The position numbers and the translations under genes were made by a program. 37,173 bases of DNA, taken from positions 1 through 37,173 of the forward strand of contig JAQUKV010000014.1 of the NCBI GenBank assembly GCA_028718905.1, written 5' to 3'. This document shows positions 23,179 to 29,778 of this stretch, piece by piece (the stretch's first letter is position 1; every line of letters starts with the position of its first letter). Under the pieces are notes generated by a model. It made no database searches. It was not told the origin of the DNA and saw nothing but the letters and a program-made list of their open reading frames with translations. The DNA is from Candidatus Peribacteraceae bacterium (lineage in GTDB: Bacteria > Patescibacteriota > Gracilibacteria > Peribacterales > Peribacteraceae).

Positions 23179-23916
23179 ATGTTCACCGGAATCATCGAAG
23201 CAATGGCCAAGGTCCTTGCGCAGGGCGACGGTCGGCTCATGCTTGAGCGGCCCGCTATGTTTGATGATCTCAAGACGGGTTCGAGCATTGCCGTCTCGGG
23301 TGTGTGTCTGACGGTGACGGAGATGAATCCAACGTCACTCACGTTTGATGTGATGCCGGAAACAATTTCGAAGACGACAATCGGCAATTTGGCTGCCGGT
23401 GATTTTGTGAACCTCGAGCGCGCGCTCCCGGCGCACGGGCGTTTCGAAGGCCATGTCGTTCAGGGGCATAGCGAGGGGACGGGGGAGATTGTTGGGTTGA
23501 CTCCTATTCCTGTCTCTTTTGCACATAACCTCCATCTCCCGGCCCCTTCCTCCACCCTTCAACTACGCTCAGGGTCTGCGAGAGAGGAAGGGGAGAGCAC
23601 CTTAAATAGTCAAACAACCACAAACAGCACACATTCCCCCTCTCTTGTGGAGAGGGGGCTAGGGAGAGAGGTTAAGTCACAAGATGTGCGCCTCACTGTC
23701 CGCGTTCCCGCCGAACTTAAGCGCGTCATCGTTCCCAAGGGTTCGATTTGTCTCGACGGCGTCTCGCTCACCGTCGCCGACACGGGCGCGGATACCTGCA
23801 CGGTCGCGCTCATCCCGACAACGCTCACCGGTACGACACTCGGCAGGAAGCGTATGGGGGAGCGCGTGAACATTGAAACGGACATTCTTGTCCGCACGCT
23901 CCTGGCATCCCGCTAA
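23179..23916 (+). CDS. ribE: Riboflavin synthase alpha chain, with in-frame repeat insertion
   Basis: Dismutates two 6,7-dimethyl-8-ribityllumazines to riboflavin; last step of the pathway. MFTGIIEAMAKV is the conserved N-terminus and sets the start (ATG 23170, adding MVP, is the alternative). Two lumazine-binding domains are recognisable: SGVCLTVTEM and FEGHVVQGHSEGTGEIV in the first; VPKGSICLDGVSLTVADTG in the second. The protein is 245 residues instead of about 200 because residues about 107-166 are foreign. They are encoded by palindromic repeats at 23543-23670, in the linker region before SQDVRLTVRVP. Activity would depend on this loop being tolerated. It is followed after 9 nt by ribH. 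Confidence 0.93.
   Translation: MFTGIIEAMAKVLAQGDGRLMLERPAMFDDLKTGSSIAVSGVCLTVTEMNPTSLTFDVMPETISKTTIGNLAAGDFVNLERALPAHGRFEGHVVQGHSEGTGEIVGLTPIPVSFAHNLHLPAPSSTLQLRSGSAREEGESTLNSQTTTNSTHSPSLVERGLGREVKSQDVRLTVRVPAELKRVIVPKGSICLDGVSLTVADTGADTCTVALIPTTLTGTTLGRKRMGERVNIETDILVRTLLASR
23543..23670. repeat. Composite palindromic repeats inserted in ribE
   Basis: Arms CCCCTTCCT (23543-23551) and AGGAAGGGG (23585-23593) enclose copy 3 of the dispersed repeat, CCCTTCAACTACGCTCAGGG (23555-23574). A second hairpin follows: CCCCCTCTC (23636-23644) with GAGAGGGGG (23650-23658), then CTAGGGAGAGAGG. All of it is translated in frame. Confidence 0.8.
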
Positions 23917-23925
23917 CATTGTCTC

Positions 23926-24390
23926 ATGCAGACGGATCAACATTTCCCCCTGCCGGCGCGCATTTCTTCCGGTTGGAGAATCGGCATTGTCCATTCCCTG
24001 TACTATCCCGACATCGTTTCGAAACTCGTCGCGGGGGCGCAAGCGGTCTTCAAAGAGGCCGGCCTGGCGCCGGGGAATGTGCGCACCTACGCCGCGCCCG
24101 GGTCCTTCGAGATTCCGCTGATCGGTGCCGCGCTCATCGCCTCGAAGGAGGTGGATGCGCTCATTGCGCTCGGGGTGATCGTCGAAGGTGAAACGCACCA
24201 TGCCGCTCTCATTGCGGGCGAGGCGGCGCGCGCCATCATGGATCTGCAGGTCCGGCACCGCCTTCCGTTCGCTTTTGAAATCCTCTACGTGCGGGAGCCG
24301 GAGCAGGCACGTGCGCGGACAAACAGGGGAGCGGAGGCGGCCCGTGCCGTTCTGCATGCGCTTGCGCAGATCGAGCCGTTGCATCCCTGA
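23926..24390 (+). CDS. ribH: 6,7-dimethyl-8-ribityllumazine synthase
   Basis: Condenses the RibA/B product 3,4-dihydroxy-2-butanone 4-phosphate with the aminopyrimidine to form lumazine, the substrate of RibE. The 154-residue length is normal. Family motifs: IVHSLYYPDIVSKLVAGA at the N-terminus, APGSFEIPLIGAALI, ALGVIVEGETHHAALIAGEA (the G-E-T-H-H phosphate/catalytic loop) and GAEAARAVL at the end. It probably forms one operon with ribE, 9 nt apart. No strong ribosome binding site is seen. Confidence 0.93.
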   Translation: MQTDQHFPLPARISSGWRIGIVHSLYYPDIVSKLVAGAQAVFKEAGLAPGNVRTYAAPGSFEIPLIGAALIASKEVDALIALGVIVEGETHHAALIAGEAARAIMDLQVRHRLPFAFEILYVREPEQARARTNRGAEAARAVLHALAQIEPLHP

Positions 24391-24501
24391 TATATTTTGA
24401 GGCTCATTGCCTGCACCGCGGAGTGCTCTTGAAGAAGCGGGGGAACAGGCACCCGTGTTGCAGAAATGTGTAGCGCGGGGGGCACGAAGTGGTGTGGCAT
24501 C

Positions 24502-24531
24502 TTGTAGCAGGCGCCAAAATCCCTGTAGAAT
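24502..24531 (+). promoter_or_regulatory. Promoter of the PPC-domain SLH gene
   Basis: TTGTAG (24502-24507), an 18-bp spacer and TAGAAT (24526-24531) predict a start about 11 nt before ATG 24549. Confidence 0.55.
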
Positions 24532-24548
24532 CGGCAATAATCTCCTCA

Positions 24549-25913
24549 ATGTTTCGTATGCGTGTCTCTCTGCAGACATCTCTCTTTCTCTCGGGTGTCC
24601 TGCTCGCCACTGTTGCCGCTGCGGCAGCGATCTTCCCCGATGTTCCAGCGGGGCACCTCTATGAGGAGCCGATCAATGCGCTGGTGAACGCGGGGGTGCT
24701 GACCGGTAATCCGGACGGCTACTTCTACCCCAGTCGTCAGGTGAATCGTGCCGAGATGCTCAAGATGCTCTACAAGGCCACGGGCAAAATGCCGGATGCC
24801 GGCAGCCGGGCGTGTTTTTCGGATGTCGAACGCTACAGCTGGTACGAGGATTTTGTCTGTGATGCCGCGGCACATCACTACGTGGAGGGGTACTCCGACG
24901 GCACGTTCCGTCCTTCCAATGCCGTGAACCGTGTGGAGGCGCTGAAGATGATCACGCAGGTGATCGGTATTCCGGTGGAGAACATCGGTGAGAGATCGCA
25001 GCAGGTCGTGAAATTCGTCGATGTCTCGACATCCGCGTGGTACACCAAGTATCTCTTCGCGGCCTACGTGAAGGGGATTCTGCCGATTGCCGGACAGGAT
25101 ACCTCCCGCTTTTATCCGGATTGGCCGCTTCTGCGCGGAGAGGCCGCCGCCATGATTTACAACGCTCTCAAGGCGGATCTGACCGAGCGCAGGCAGGAGA
25201 GCAGTGCGTCTTCCGTTTCGTCGGCGTCGAGCAGCAGCTCTTCGACGTCGAGGCGCTCGTCTTCCTCGTCCAGTGCGGCCTCCAGTTTCGACGTGCCGTT
25301 CCCCTTCGAGTCCGCCGGCAAGTTCACGGCGCGCATGTCCGTCACGTACCGGTTTTCACTGGATCGTGCCGCGGTCGTTTCGACGGTGGCAAAACTGCAG
25401 TCGGGGCAGCCGGGCAGCATTTCGTGCCGTCTGTACCTGATGGCGGATTCCGGATTTTCGTTCGAATACTTCATCGGTTTTCAGGAGGGATCCACCTGCA
25501 CGCTCAAGACCGCCCTCAAACCCGGCAATTACCAGCTCCAGCTCCAGCCCACCAGCGCCGATACCACGTTCAGCGTGAAGGCCGAAACAACCACCACGGG
25601 TGACGGCAACGACGGCTTCGGCGAAACACAGACCCTGCCGGTGAATCTGGCCCGCACGGGGACCCTCGCCCCCGGAGACTATCAGGACTGGTACACGTTC
25701 ACGGTTCCCGCCACGCAGACTCTGCAGATTTCGGTGACGGATTCCACGCAGCTCACGTGCCTGATCTACCCCATGGAGGATGTGGATCTGTACGGATTCT
25801 CGGGTCCGGCCTGCGGCCAGCGTTACGAGTACCAGCCGGGCACGTACGTCGTTTCCGTCGGGCGCATGTTCCCCAGTGATGCGCGGCAGACGTACACGAT
25901 TCTCGCTCAATGA
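24549..25913 (+). CDS. SLH-domain surface protein with Ser-rich linker and PPC-like C-terminus
   Basis: A 454-residue predicted exported protein. Start 24549 (or ATG 24558) yields a signal peptide ending near VAAAAA. Three SLH repeats span about residues 25-210: FPDVPAGHLYEEPINALVNA with NPDGYFYPSRQVNRAEM; HHYVEGYSDGTFRPSNAVNR; and a third ending LLRGEAAAMIYNAL. A serine-rich linker (about 215-255) probably spans the wall. The C-terminal half is beta-rich, with a PPC (pre-peptidase C-terminal)-like domain: LARTGTLAPGDYQDWYTFTV ... YEYQPGTYVVSVG. It lies between riboflavin genes but has its own promoter. Confidence 0.82.
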   Translation: MFRMRVSLQTSLFLSGVLLATVAAAAAIFPDVPAGHLYEEPINALVNAGVLTGNPDGYFYPSRQVNRAEMLKMLYKATGKMPDAGSRACFSDVERYSWYEDFVCDAAAHHYVEGYSDGTFRPSNAVNRVEALKMITQVIGIPVENIGERSQQVVKFVDVSTSAWYTKYLFAAYVKGILPIAGQDTSRFYPDWPLLRGEAAAMIYNALKADLTERRQESSASSVSSASSSSSSTSRRSSSSSSAASSFDVPFPFESAGKFTARMSVTYRFSLDRAAVVSTVAKLQSGQPGSISCRLYLMADSGFSFEYFIGFQEGSTCTLKTALKPGNYQLQLQPTSADTTFSVKAETTTTGDGNDGFGETQTLPVNLARTGTLAPGDYQDWYTFTVPATQTLQISVTDSTQLTCLIYPMEDVDLYGFSGPACGQRYEYQPGTYVVSVGRMFPSDARQTYTILAQ

Positions 25914-25974
25914 CATCCGGATGTTCGGGCTGTTATCCCATCCTTACGAAGGGTTAGGGGGTAGGGCGTAGGGT

Positions 25975-26478
25975 TCAGGGATTTTTTTCTGAGCGTGCAG
26001 GAACGCGCAGAATCCGCGGCGTGTGGTGCGTCGCTTCGAGAAACTTCACAATTCCCTCATGCGGAATGACAAGCGTCGCCGTGTTCACGAGGGGGTGGCA
26101 CTGCAGTGCTTCGGCGTTCCAGATGGCTTCGTCGAGGACGATATCCGTTTTTCCCTCTGTGTCATGCATGAGACCGAGCAGCGTCACGGCGCCGGGCTCC
26201 ACCTGCAGCAGGCGCTTCAGTCTCTCGGGTGAAGCGAAGCTGAGCTTGTCCACCTGCAGCAGATCTTTGAGCGTTTTCAAATCCACGGCAGTATCGTAGC
26301 CGACCACAATGAGAAAGTTTTTCGTTCCTTTGCGGTCCCGGAGGAGGAGATTTTTTGTGGATGTTCCGGGCATGGGTGGAGACAGGCGCTCAGCTTCCTC
26401 GCAGGTGAAGACAGCGGGATGCTCATAGCGCTCGTAGGGGATTTCGTGCTCAGCCAGAAAGACCATGACATCGCGCAT
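25975..26478 (-). CDS. ProX/YbaK-type aminoacyl-tRNA deacylase
   Basis: A 167-residue trans-editing domain of the INS superfamily (YbaK/ProXp-ala/PrdX), which hydrolyses mischarged tRNA such as Ala-tRNA-Pro. Visible features: an N-terminal HEIPYERYEHPAVFTCEEAE, TKNLLLRDRKGTKNFLIVV (substrate-pocket Lys region), SFASPERLKRLLQVEPGAVT and HPLVNTATLVIPHEGIVKFL, in the PrdX-like order. The start at 26478 (MRDVMVFL) is supported by a TACAAT -10 seven nt upstream; longer in-frame starts run into ribBA-antisense sequence. It is divergent from ribBA. It may complement the proofreading of a ProRS encoded elsewhere. Confidence 0.85.
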   Translation of the reverse strand: MRDVMVFLAEHEIPYERYEHPAVFTCEEAERLSPPMPGTSTKNLLLRDRKGTKNFLIVVGYDTAVDLKTLKDLLQVDKLSFASPERLKRLLQVEPGAVTLLGLMHDTEGKTDIVLDEAIWNAEALQCHPLVNTATLVIPHEGIVKFLEATHHTPRILRVPARSEKNP

Positions 26479-26485
26479 TGAATAG

Positions 26486-26491
26486 ATTGTA
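26486..26491 (-). promoter_or_regulatory. -10 element of the ProX-like gene
   Basis: TACAAT (minus strand) ends 7 nt before ATG 26478, consistent with a leaderless mRNA. Confidence 0.5.
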
Positions 26492-26609
26492 CTGGAAGGA
26501 AAGCGAAGCAACCGAAGAAAGCAAGAATCCTCGCTTGCCTTGCTTTCTTTGCTTTTCTCGTATTCTTCAATTACTGCGCTTTCCCCCGTCACCGGGGGTG
26601 ATCTTGGGC

Positions 26610-26615
26610 TACAAT
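26610..26615 (+). promoter_or_regulatory. -10 element of ribBA
   Basis: TACAAT ends 10 nt before ATG 26626. No FMN riboswitch-like leader fits in so short a transcript leader. Confidence 0.5.
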
Positions 26616-26625
26616 CAAGGCTCCC

Positions 26626-27837
26626 ATGCCGGAATTCGCCACTGTTCCGCAGGCTCTCGAAGCGCTCAAGGCCGGGCGCATGATCATTGTTGTGGATGAC
26701 GAGGCGCGGGAGAACGAAGGCGATCTTGTCTGTGCGGCGCAGCACATCACCGAAGAAGCGATGGCCTTCATCATCCGGCATACCGGCGGCGTCGTGTGTC
26801 TCTCGCTCAGTAACGCAATCGCCGACCAGCTCCGGCTGCCGCCGATGGTGAGCGAGAATTCCTCCAGGCGGCAGACGCCGTTCACGGTGAGCATTGAGGC
26901 GGTGGAAGGGGTGGATACCGGCATCTCGGCACATGACCGTGCCCGCACCGTCCGCGCGGCGAGCGATCCGGATGCCCGTCCGTCGGATCTCGCGCGGCCC
27001 GGACACGTGTTCCCTCTGCGCGCGCAGGATGGCGGCGTGCTCGTGCGTGCCGGACACACCGAGGCGGCCGTGGATCTGTGCCGTCGTGCGGGATTGCGCG
27101 AAGCCGCGGTCCTGAGTGAACTCATGCACGACGACGGCACGATGATGCGGCTGTCGTCCCTGCAGAAATTTTCGGCGGAGCATGCTCTTCCGATCCTCCG
27201 CATCGCCGATCTCATCGTGGAGCGCCGGCGCACCGAATCGCTGGTGCACAGAGAGGCGGAATCACCGCTCCAGACCGAAACCGGCGAGTGGATCATTGCC
27301 GTCTATCGCGATCTGCTCCATGGAAGAGAACACGTCGCGCTCACCAAGGGTGCTGTGCGCGGTGATGATCCCGTGCTCGTGCGCGTGCATTCCGAATGCT
27401 TCACGGGGGACACACTTGCGTCCCTCCGGTGCGACTGCGGTCATCAGCTGCATGCCGCCATGCGTCTGATCCAGCGCGAAGGTCGCGGCGTTCTTCTGTA
27501 CCTCAAGCAGGAGGGTCGCGGCATCGGGCTCACCAACAAGATCCGTGCGTATGCACTCCAGCAAGCGCAGGGTCTCGACACCGTGGAGGCGAATGAGCGT
27601 CTCGGTTTCGCCGCGGATCTGCGGGAGTACGGAATCGGTGCACAGATTCTCAAAGATTTGGGTGTGCAACGGATCCGTCTGCTCACGAACAATCCACGCA
27701 AGATCATCGGCCTCGAAGGGTACGGGCTTTCCATTGTGGAACGCGTTCCGATTGAGCTTGCCCATGCCACATTCGATCAGCGGTCATACCTCGAAACCAA
27801 AAAAGAAAAACTCGGACACGCGATCCGCATGCTGTAA
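26626..27837 (+). CDS. ribBA: Bifunctional DHBP synthase / GTP cyclohydrolase II
   Basis: Supplies both precursors of riboflavin: 3,4-dihydroxy-2-butanone 4-phosphate from ribulose 5-phosphate and the pyrimidine from GTP. The 403-residue length is normal. The N-terminal RibB half (1 to about 205) has [34 protein letters not shown] and [15 protein letters not shown]. The C-terminal RibA half has [18 protein letters not shown] (three zinc cysteines), [20 protein letters not shown] and [17 protein letters not shown]. It is transcribed away from the ProX-like gene. It is separated from ribE-ribH by 2.2 kb, and no ribD is visible in the window. Confidence 0.95.
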   Translation: MPEFATVPQALEALKAGRMIIVVDDEARENEGDLVCAAQHITEEAMAFIIRHTGGVVCLSLSNAIADQLRLPPMVSENSSRRQTPFTVSIEAVEGVDTGISAHDRARTVRAASDPDARPSDLARPGHVFPLRAQDGGVLVRAGHTEAAVDLCRRAGLREAAVLSELMHDDGTMMRLSSLQKFSAEHALPILRIADLIVERRRTESLVHREAESPLQTETGEWIIAVYRDLLHGREHVALTKGAVRGDDPVLVRVHSECFTGDTLASLRCDCGHQLHAAMRLIQREGRGVLLYLKQEGRGIGLTNKIRAYALQQAQGLDTVEANERLGFAADLREYGIGAQILKDLGVQRIRLLTNNPRKIIGLEGYGLSIVERVPIELAHATFDQRSYLETKKEKLGHAIRML

Positions 27838-27961
27838 TTTTCCGATTGTTCGTACATTTGACGAGGGCACATTTTTCCGAATGCGCCGCAGAAACAATTT
27901 CCCATGCGGGACAACGTGCATACACTATCAAGATATACGTTATCCACTTCCCCCCTTTTCT

Positions 27962-28027
27962 ATGGTCAAGAAGAAGAAAGCCAGGAAGACAAAGAAGCGA
28001 AAGGCGACGAAAAAGAAGCGGCGCTAG
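27962..28027 (+). CDS. 21-residue lysine/arginine-rich peptide
   Basis: ATG 27962 to TAG 28027 encodes MVKKKKARKTKKRKATKKKR plus one Arg: 15 of 21 residues are Lys or Arg, and the rest are Ala, Thr, Val and Met. It is a separate transcription unit: AT-rich -10 candidates (TACACT, TATACG) lie upstream and a terminator lies 20 nt downstream. Its size and charge recall very small basic ribosomal or nucleoid-binding peptides such as Thx, but it matches none by sequence as far as I can tell. RNA or DNA binding is inference. The alternative is a chance open frame, which the clean transcription unit makes less likely. Confidence 0.6.
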   Translation: MVKKKKARKTKKRKATKKKRR

Positions 28028-28046
28028 TCGCTCTTCGGTCATTGCA

Positions 28047-28088
28047 GGCGTCCCGCCACGTGCACAACAAGGGCGGGGCGCTTTCTTT
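28047..28088 (+). terminator. Terminator after the polycation gene
   Basis: GCGTCCCGCC pairs with GGCGGGGCGC (one mismatch) around a 20-nt loop, followed by TTTCTTT. The stem lies at about 28048-28082. Confidence 0.65.
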
Positions 28089-28497
28089 ACGTCGCCTGCT
28101 GATGCTGCGTTTCCGCGGGCATGGAAAATTTCTTCTGCGGCAGGAGCGAGAGCTGTTCGCGCAGATTATTCAATGAGGTGGATGTGCCCAGTCCCTGCTT
28201 CGTGCGTTCCGCCTTCCAGCTGTCGAGCATGGGCAACGGCAGCGGCAGGAGCTTGATGGCGTTCCACGTCAGGCGCAGTGTTCCTTTGCTCACACCTTTG
28301 ATCACACTCCAGAGGATGCGGTGCGGTGCGGCGAGCAGGTTCCATCCGGCATCCACGATGTCGTGCTTCGTCGAAGCGAGGAACGGTTTGCCTTCCAATG
28401 TGCGCACGGCGTTCTCGGCGATCTTCACCGGCAGCGTGGCCGGTCCCTCGACGGCTTTGCCGACAGAGCTGCCTATCTCGTTGAGCATTTCGCCCAT
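28087..28497 (-). CDS. Conserved-looking small protein of unknown function
   Basis: A 136-residue protein, MGEMLNEIGSSVGKAVEGPA onward, with an amphipathic or hydrophobic middle (LLAAPHRILWSVIKGVSKGT, AIKLLPLPLPML) and a polar, Gln-rich tail. The family is not recognised; it may associate with membranes. Start 28497 is supported by a near-ideal promoter ending 6 nt upstream. In-frame codons further up (MYNIY) overlap that promoter. It converges with the polycation gene. Confidence 0.65.
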   Translation of the reverse strand: MGEMLNEIGSSVGKAVEGPATLPVKIAENAVRTLEGKPFLASTKHDIVDAGWNLLAAPHRILWSVIKGVSKGTLRLTWNAIKLLPLPLPMLDSWKAERTKQGLGTSTSLNNLREQLSLLPQKKFSMPAETQHQQAT

Positions 28498-28503
28498 ATA
28501 GAT

Positions 28504-28531
28504 ATTATACAATATTATACAAAATACTCAA
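28504..28531 (-). promoter_or_regulatory. Promoter of the 136-residue unknown gene
   Basis: Minus strand: TTGAGT (28531-28526), 16 bp, TATAAT (28509-28504), then 6 nt to ATG 28497, predicting a leaderless mRNA. A second TATAAT lies 10 bp upstream (28519-28514). Confidence 0.75.
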
Positions 28532-28603
28532 TATCTGGAATTTCTCACTGGATTCCGGAAACTTTAGGCAAGTGGGAGGATCGTGATAGTCTTCTCTGCG
28601 AGC

Positions 28604-28791
28604 TGCCCACAGAGCTCAGCTGACCCAGCTCCGCGCATGCGGGGCGTCAATAAATGATCGCTGCGCGATGGCCGGTGGAGTTATACTGCCGCACACGTGC
28701 CCACAGAGCTCAGCTGACCCAGCTCCGCGCATGCGGGGCGTCAATAAATGATCGCTGCGCGATGGCCGGTGGAGTTATACTGCCGCACACG
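28604..28791 (+). repeat. Two perfect 94-bp tandem repeats abutting tRNA-Arg
   Basis: Copies 28604-28697 and 28698-28791 look identical over 94 bases. Each begins TGCCCACAGAGCTCAGCTGA, a degenerate version of the tRNA 5' end TGCCCCCGTAGCTCAGCTGA at 28792, so the real tRNA starts in register as the third unit. Each unit also holds a CCGCGCATGCGGGG palindrome and ends with GGAGTTATACTGCCGCACACG, containing the -10 that precedes the tRNA. Confidence 0.9.
28776..28781 (+). promoter_or_regulatory. -10 element of tRNA-Arg
   Basis: TATACT lies 11 nt before the mature tRNA 5' end. The same box ends the first 94-bp unit (28682-28687). Confidence 0.55.
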
Positions 28792-28792
28792 T

Positions 28793-28869
28793 GCCCCCGT
28801 AGCTCAGCTGAATAGAGCGCCTGGCTTCGGACCAGGAGGCCGTGGGTTTGAATCCTGCCGGGGGCACCA
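28793..28869 (+). tRNA. tRNA-Arg (anticodon UCG)
   Basis: Full cloverleaf: acceptor GCCCCCG/CGGGGGC, D-arm GCTC-AGCTGAATA-GAGC, anticodon stem CCTGG/CCAGG with loop CTTCGGA (anticodon TCG, reading CGN), T-arm GTGGG-TTTGAAT-CCTGC, discriminator A and encoded CCA. Unusually, the D-loop has GA instead of GG and the T-loop has TTTG instead of TTCG. The usual G19-C56 tertiary pair therefore appears as A19-U56, a coordinated change. Confidence 0.95.
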
Positions 28870-28879
28870 TTCGATTCGC

Positions 28880-28938
28880 CATGAACCAGACGGTTCATGG
28901 CTCACTCATGGTTCTCGCCCTATCGGGCTCGGGCCATT
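28880..28938 (+). other. Hairpins downstream of tRNA-Arg
   Basis: CCATGAACC pairs with GGTTCATGG around AGAC, and a second GC hairpin GCCC-TATC-GGGC follows. There is no U-run, so a terminator or processing role is only possible. The rest of the gap up to 29111 holds a CCCGCA-CA-TGCGGG palindrome and no gene. Confidence 0.4.
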
Positions 28939-29099
28939 CTTGTTTGAATCGAATTGCCTTTCCCTTTCCTTCCCGCACATGCGGGACTCGCTCGCCGTTC
29001 ATGACCTGAGGGGCCTTTATGTCCGGATGGGTGGTCTACGATGCTTCGTGTCTTCGGCTATTGATCTTTGAAGCGTATTCGTGACCAATGATTCAGATG

Positions 29100-29105
29100 T
29101 ACAAT
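29100..29105 (+). promoter_or_regulatory. -10 element of the charged coiled-coil gene
   Basis: TACAAT ends 6 nt before ATG 29112. Confidence 0.5.
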
Positions 29106-29111
29106 GCGGGT

Positions 29112-29522
29112 ATGGGTACCCGTGATGATGAAGACGTGTGGGCGAGTTACAGCAGGCAGGAGCGCTTCACGCGGGCCGATCCGCGCAAGGACGCGCTCAA
29201 GCGCGAGGTGGAGAGTCAACAGGGCAAGAACATTCTCGACAAGGATGCGAAGAGGCTGAAGGAGCTCAAAACCAAAGTGAATCTGCAAGAGCTGCAATCA
29301 AAGGTTGCCGGCAAAGAGGATGAAGAAGTGAAGCGCACGAAGCGCGACGAAGAGGAAAAGAAGCCGAAAACCTTTCATACCGAGACGATCAAAGAAAAAG
29401 AGGAAGCGGCGGTGGACACGGCAAAGACCAAGCCGACCTCCGAGCGACTGATCAAGAAGGAGGAGGCGAAACGTGAGGAACAGGCGCAGGCCGGTCAGGA
29501 GTATCAGCAGCAAGCGGGATGA
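29112..29522 (+). CDS. Highly charged coiled-coil protein
   Basis: A 136-residue cytoplasmic protein made almost entirely of Lys, Glu, Asp, Arg and Gln in helical, heptad-like patterns (for example ALKREVESQQGKNILDKDAK and LIKKEEAKREEQAQAGQEYQ). There is no signal peptide or membrane segment. The family is not recognised. The start 29112 (MGTRDDEDVW) is preferred over 29088 because the -10 at 29100-29105 lies between them. Function unknown; such proteins can be scaffolds or nucleic-acid-associated. Confidence 0.65.
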   Translation: MGTRDDEDVWASYSRQERFTRADPRKDALKREVESQQGKNILDKDAKRLKELKTKVNLQELQSKVAGKEDEEVKRTKRDEEEKKPKTFHTETIKEKEEAAVDTAKTKPTSERLIKKEEAKREEQAQAGQEYQQQAG

Positions 29523-29535
29523 TTTCGTGTTTTCT

Positions 29536-29569
29536 GTCCTTTCTTTGCCAAGCGCGGCAAAGAAAGGAC
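29536..29569. repeat. Perfect 14-bp hairpin after the coiled-coil gene
   Basis: GTCCTTTCTTTGCC (29536-29549) pairs exactly with GGCAAAGAAAGGAC (29556-29569) around AAGCGC. It may act as a terminator, although no U-run follows directly. The next sequence is copy 4 of the dispersed repeat. Confidence 0.7.
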
Positions 29570-29573
29570 GAAA

Positions 29574-29593
29574 CCCTTCGACTTTGCTCAGGG
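29574..29593. repeat. Dispersed palindromic repeat, copy 4
   Basis: CCCTTCGACTTTGCTCAGGG. It is followed at 29607-29646 by another inverted pair, GCGCCTATG/CATAGGCGC. Confidence 0.7.
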
Positions 29594-29764
29594 CAGGGAA
29601 AGCGCTGCGCCTATGAACCCCTCCGCTATCGCCGCCACATAGGCGCGTTTCCGGGATTTTGTTGGTTGTTTTGTTACGAACCGGTTTTGTTTTTTTGTTT
29701 TTCTCTCATCAAATTTGAAGCTGCAGCATTTGCGGGGTGTGGCATTGCGTGACTGCGGATTTGA

Positions 29765-29770
29765 TACAAT
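29765..29770 (+). promoter_or_regulatory. -10 element of the large SLH gene
   Basis: TACAAT ends 8 nt before GTG 29779. Confidence 0.5.
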
Positions 29771-29778
29771 GAGTCACC

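Noticed and set aside
24391..24548. A longer SLH gene start at 24489
   Set aside because: The extra 20 residues precede the signal peptide and overlap the promoter at 24502-24531.
26479..27249. N-terminal extension of the ProX-like gene (longer minus-strand frame)
   Set aside because: The extension is antisense to ribBA and has no domain; the promoter and family length support a start at 26478.
28604..28791. CRISPR array
   Set aside because: There are only two contiguous 94-bp identical units with no spacers and no cas genes; the units align with the tRNA 5' end instead.
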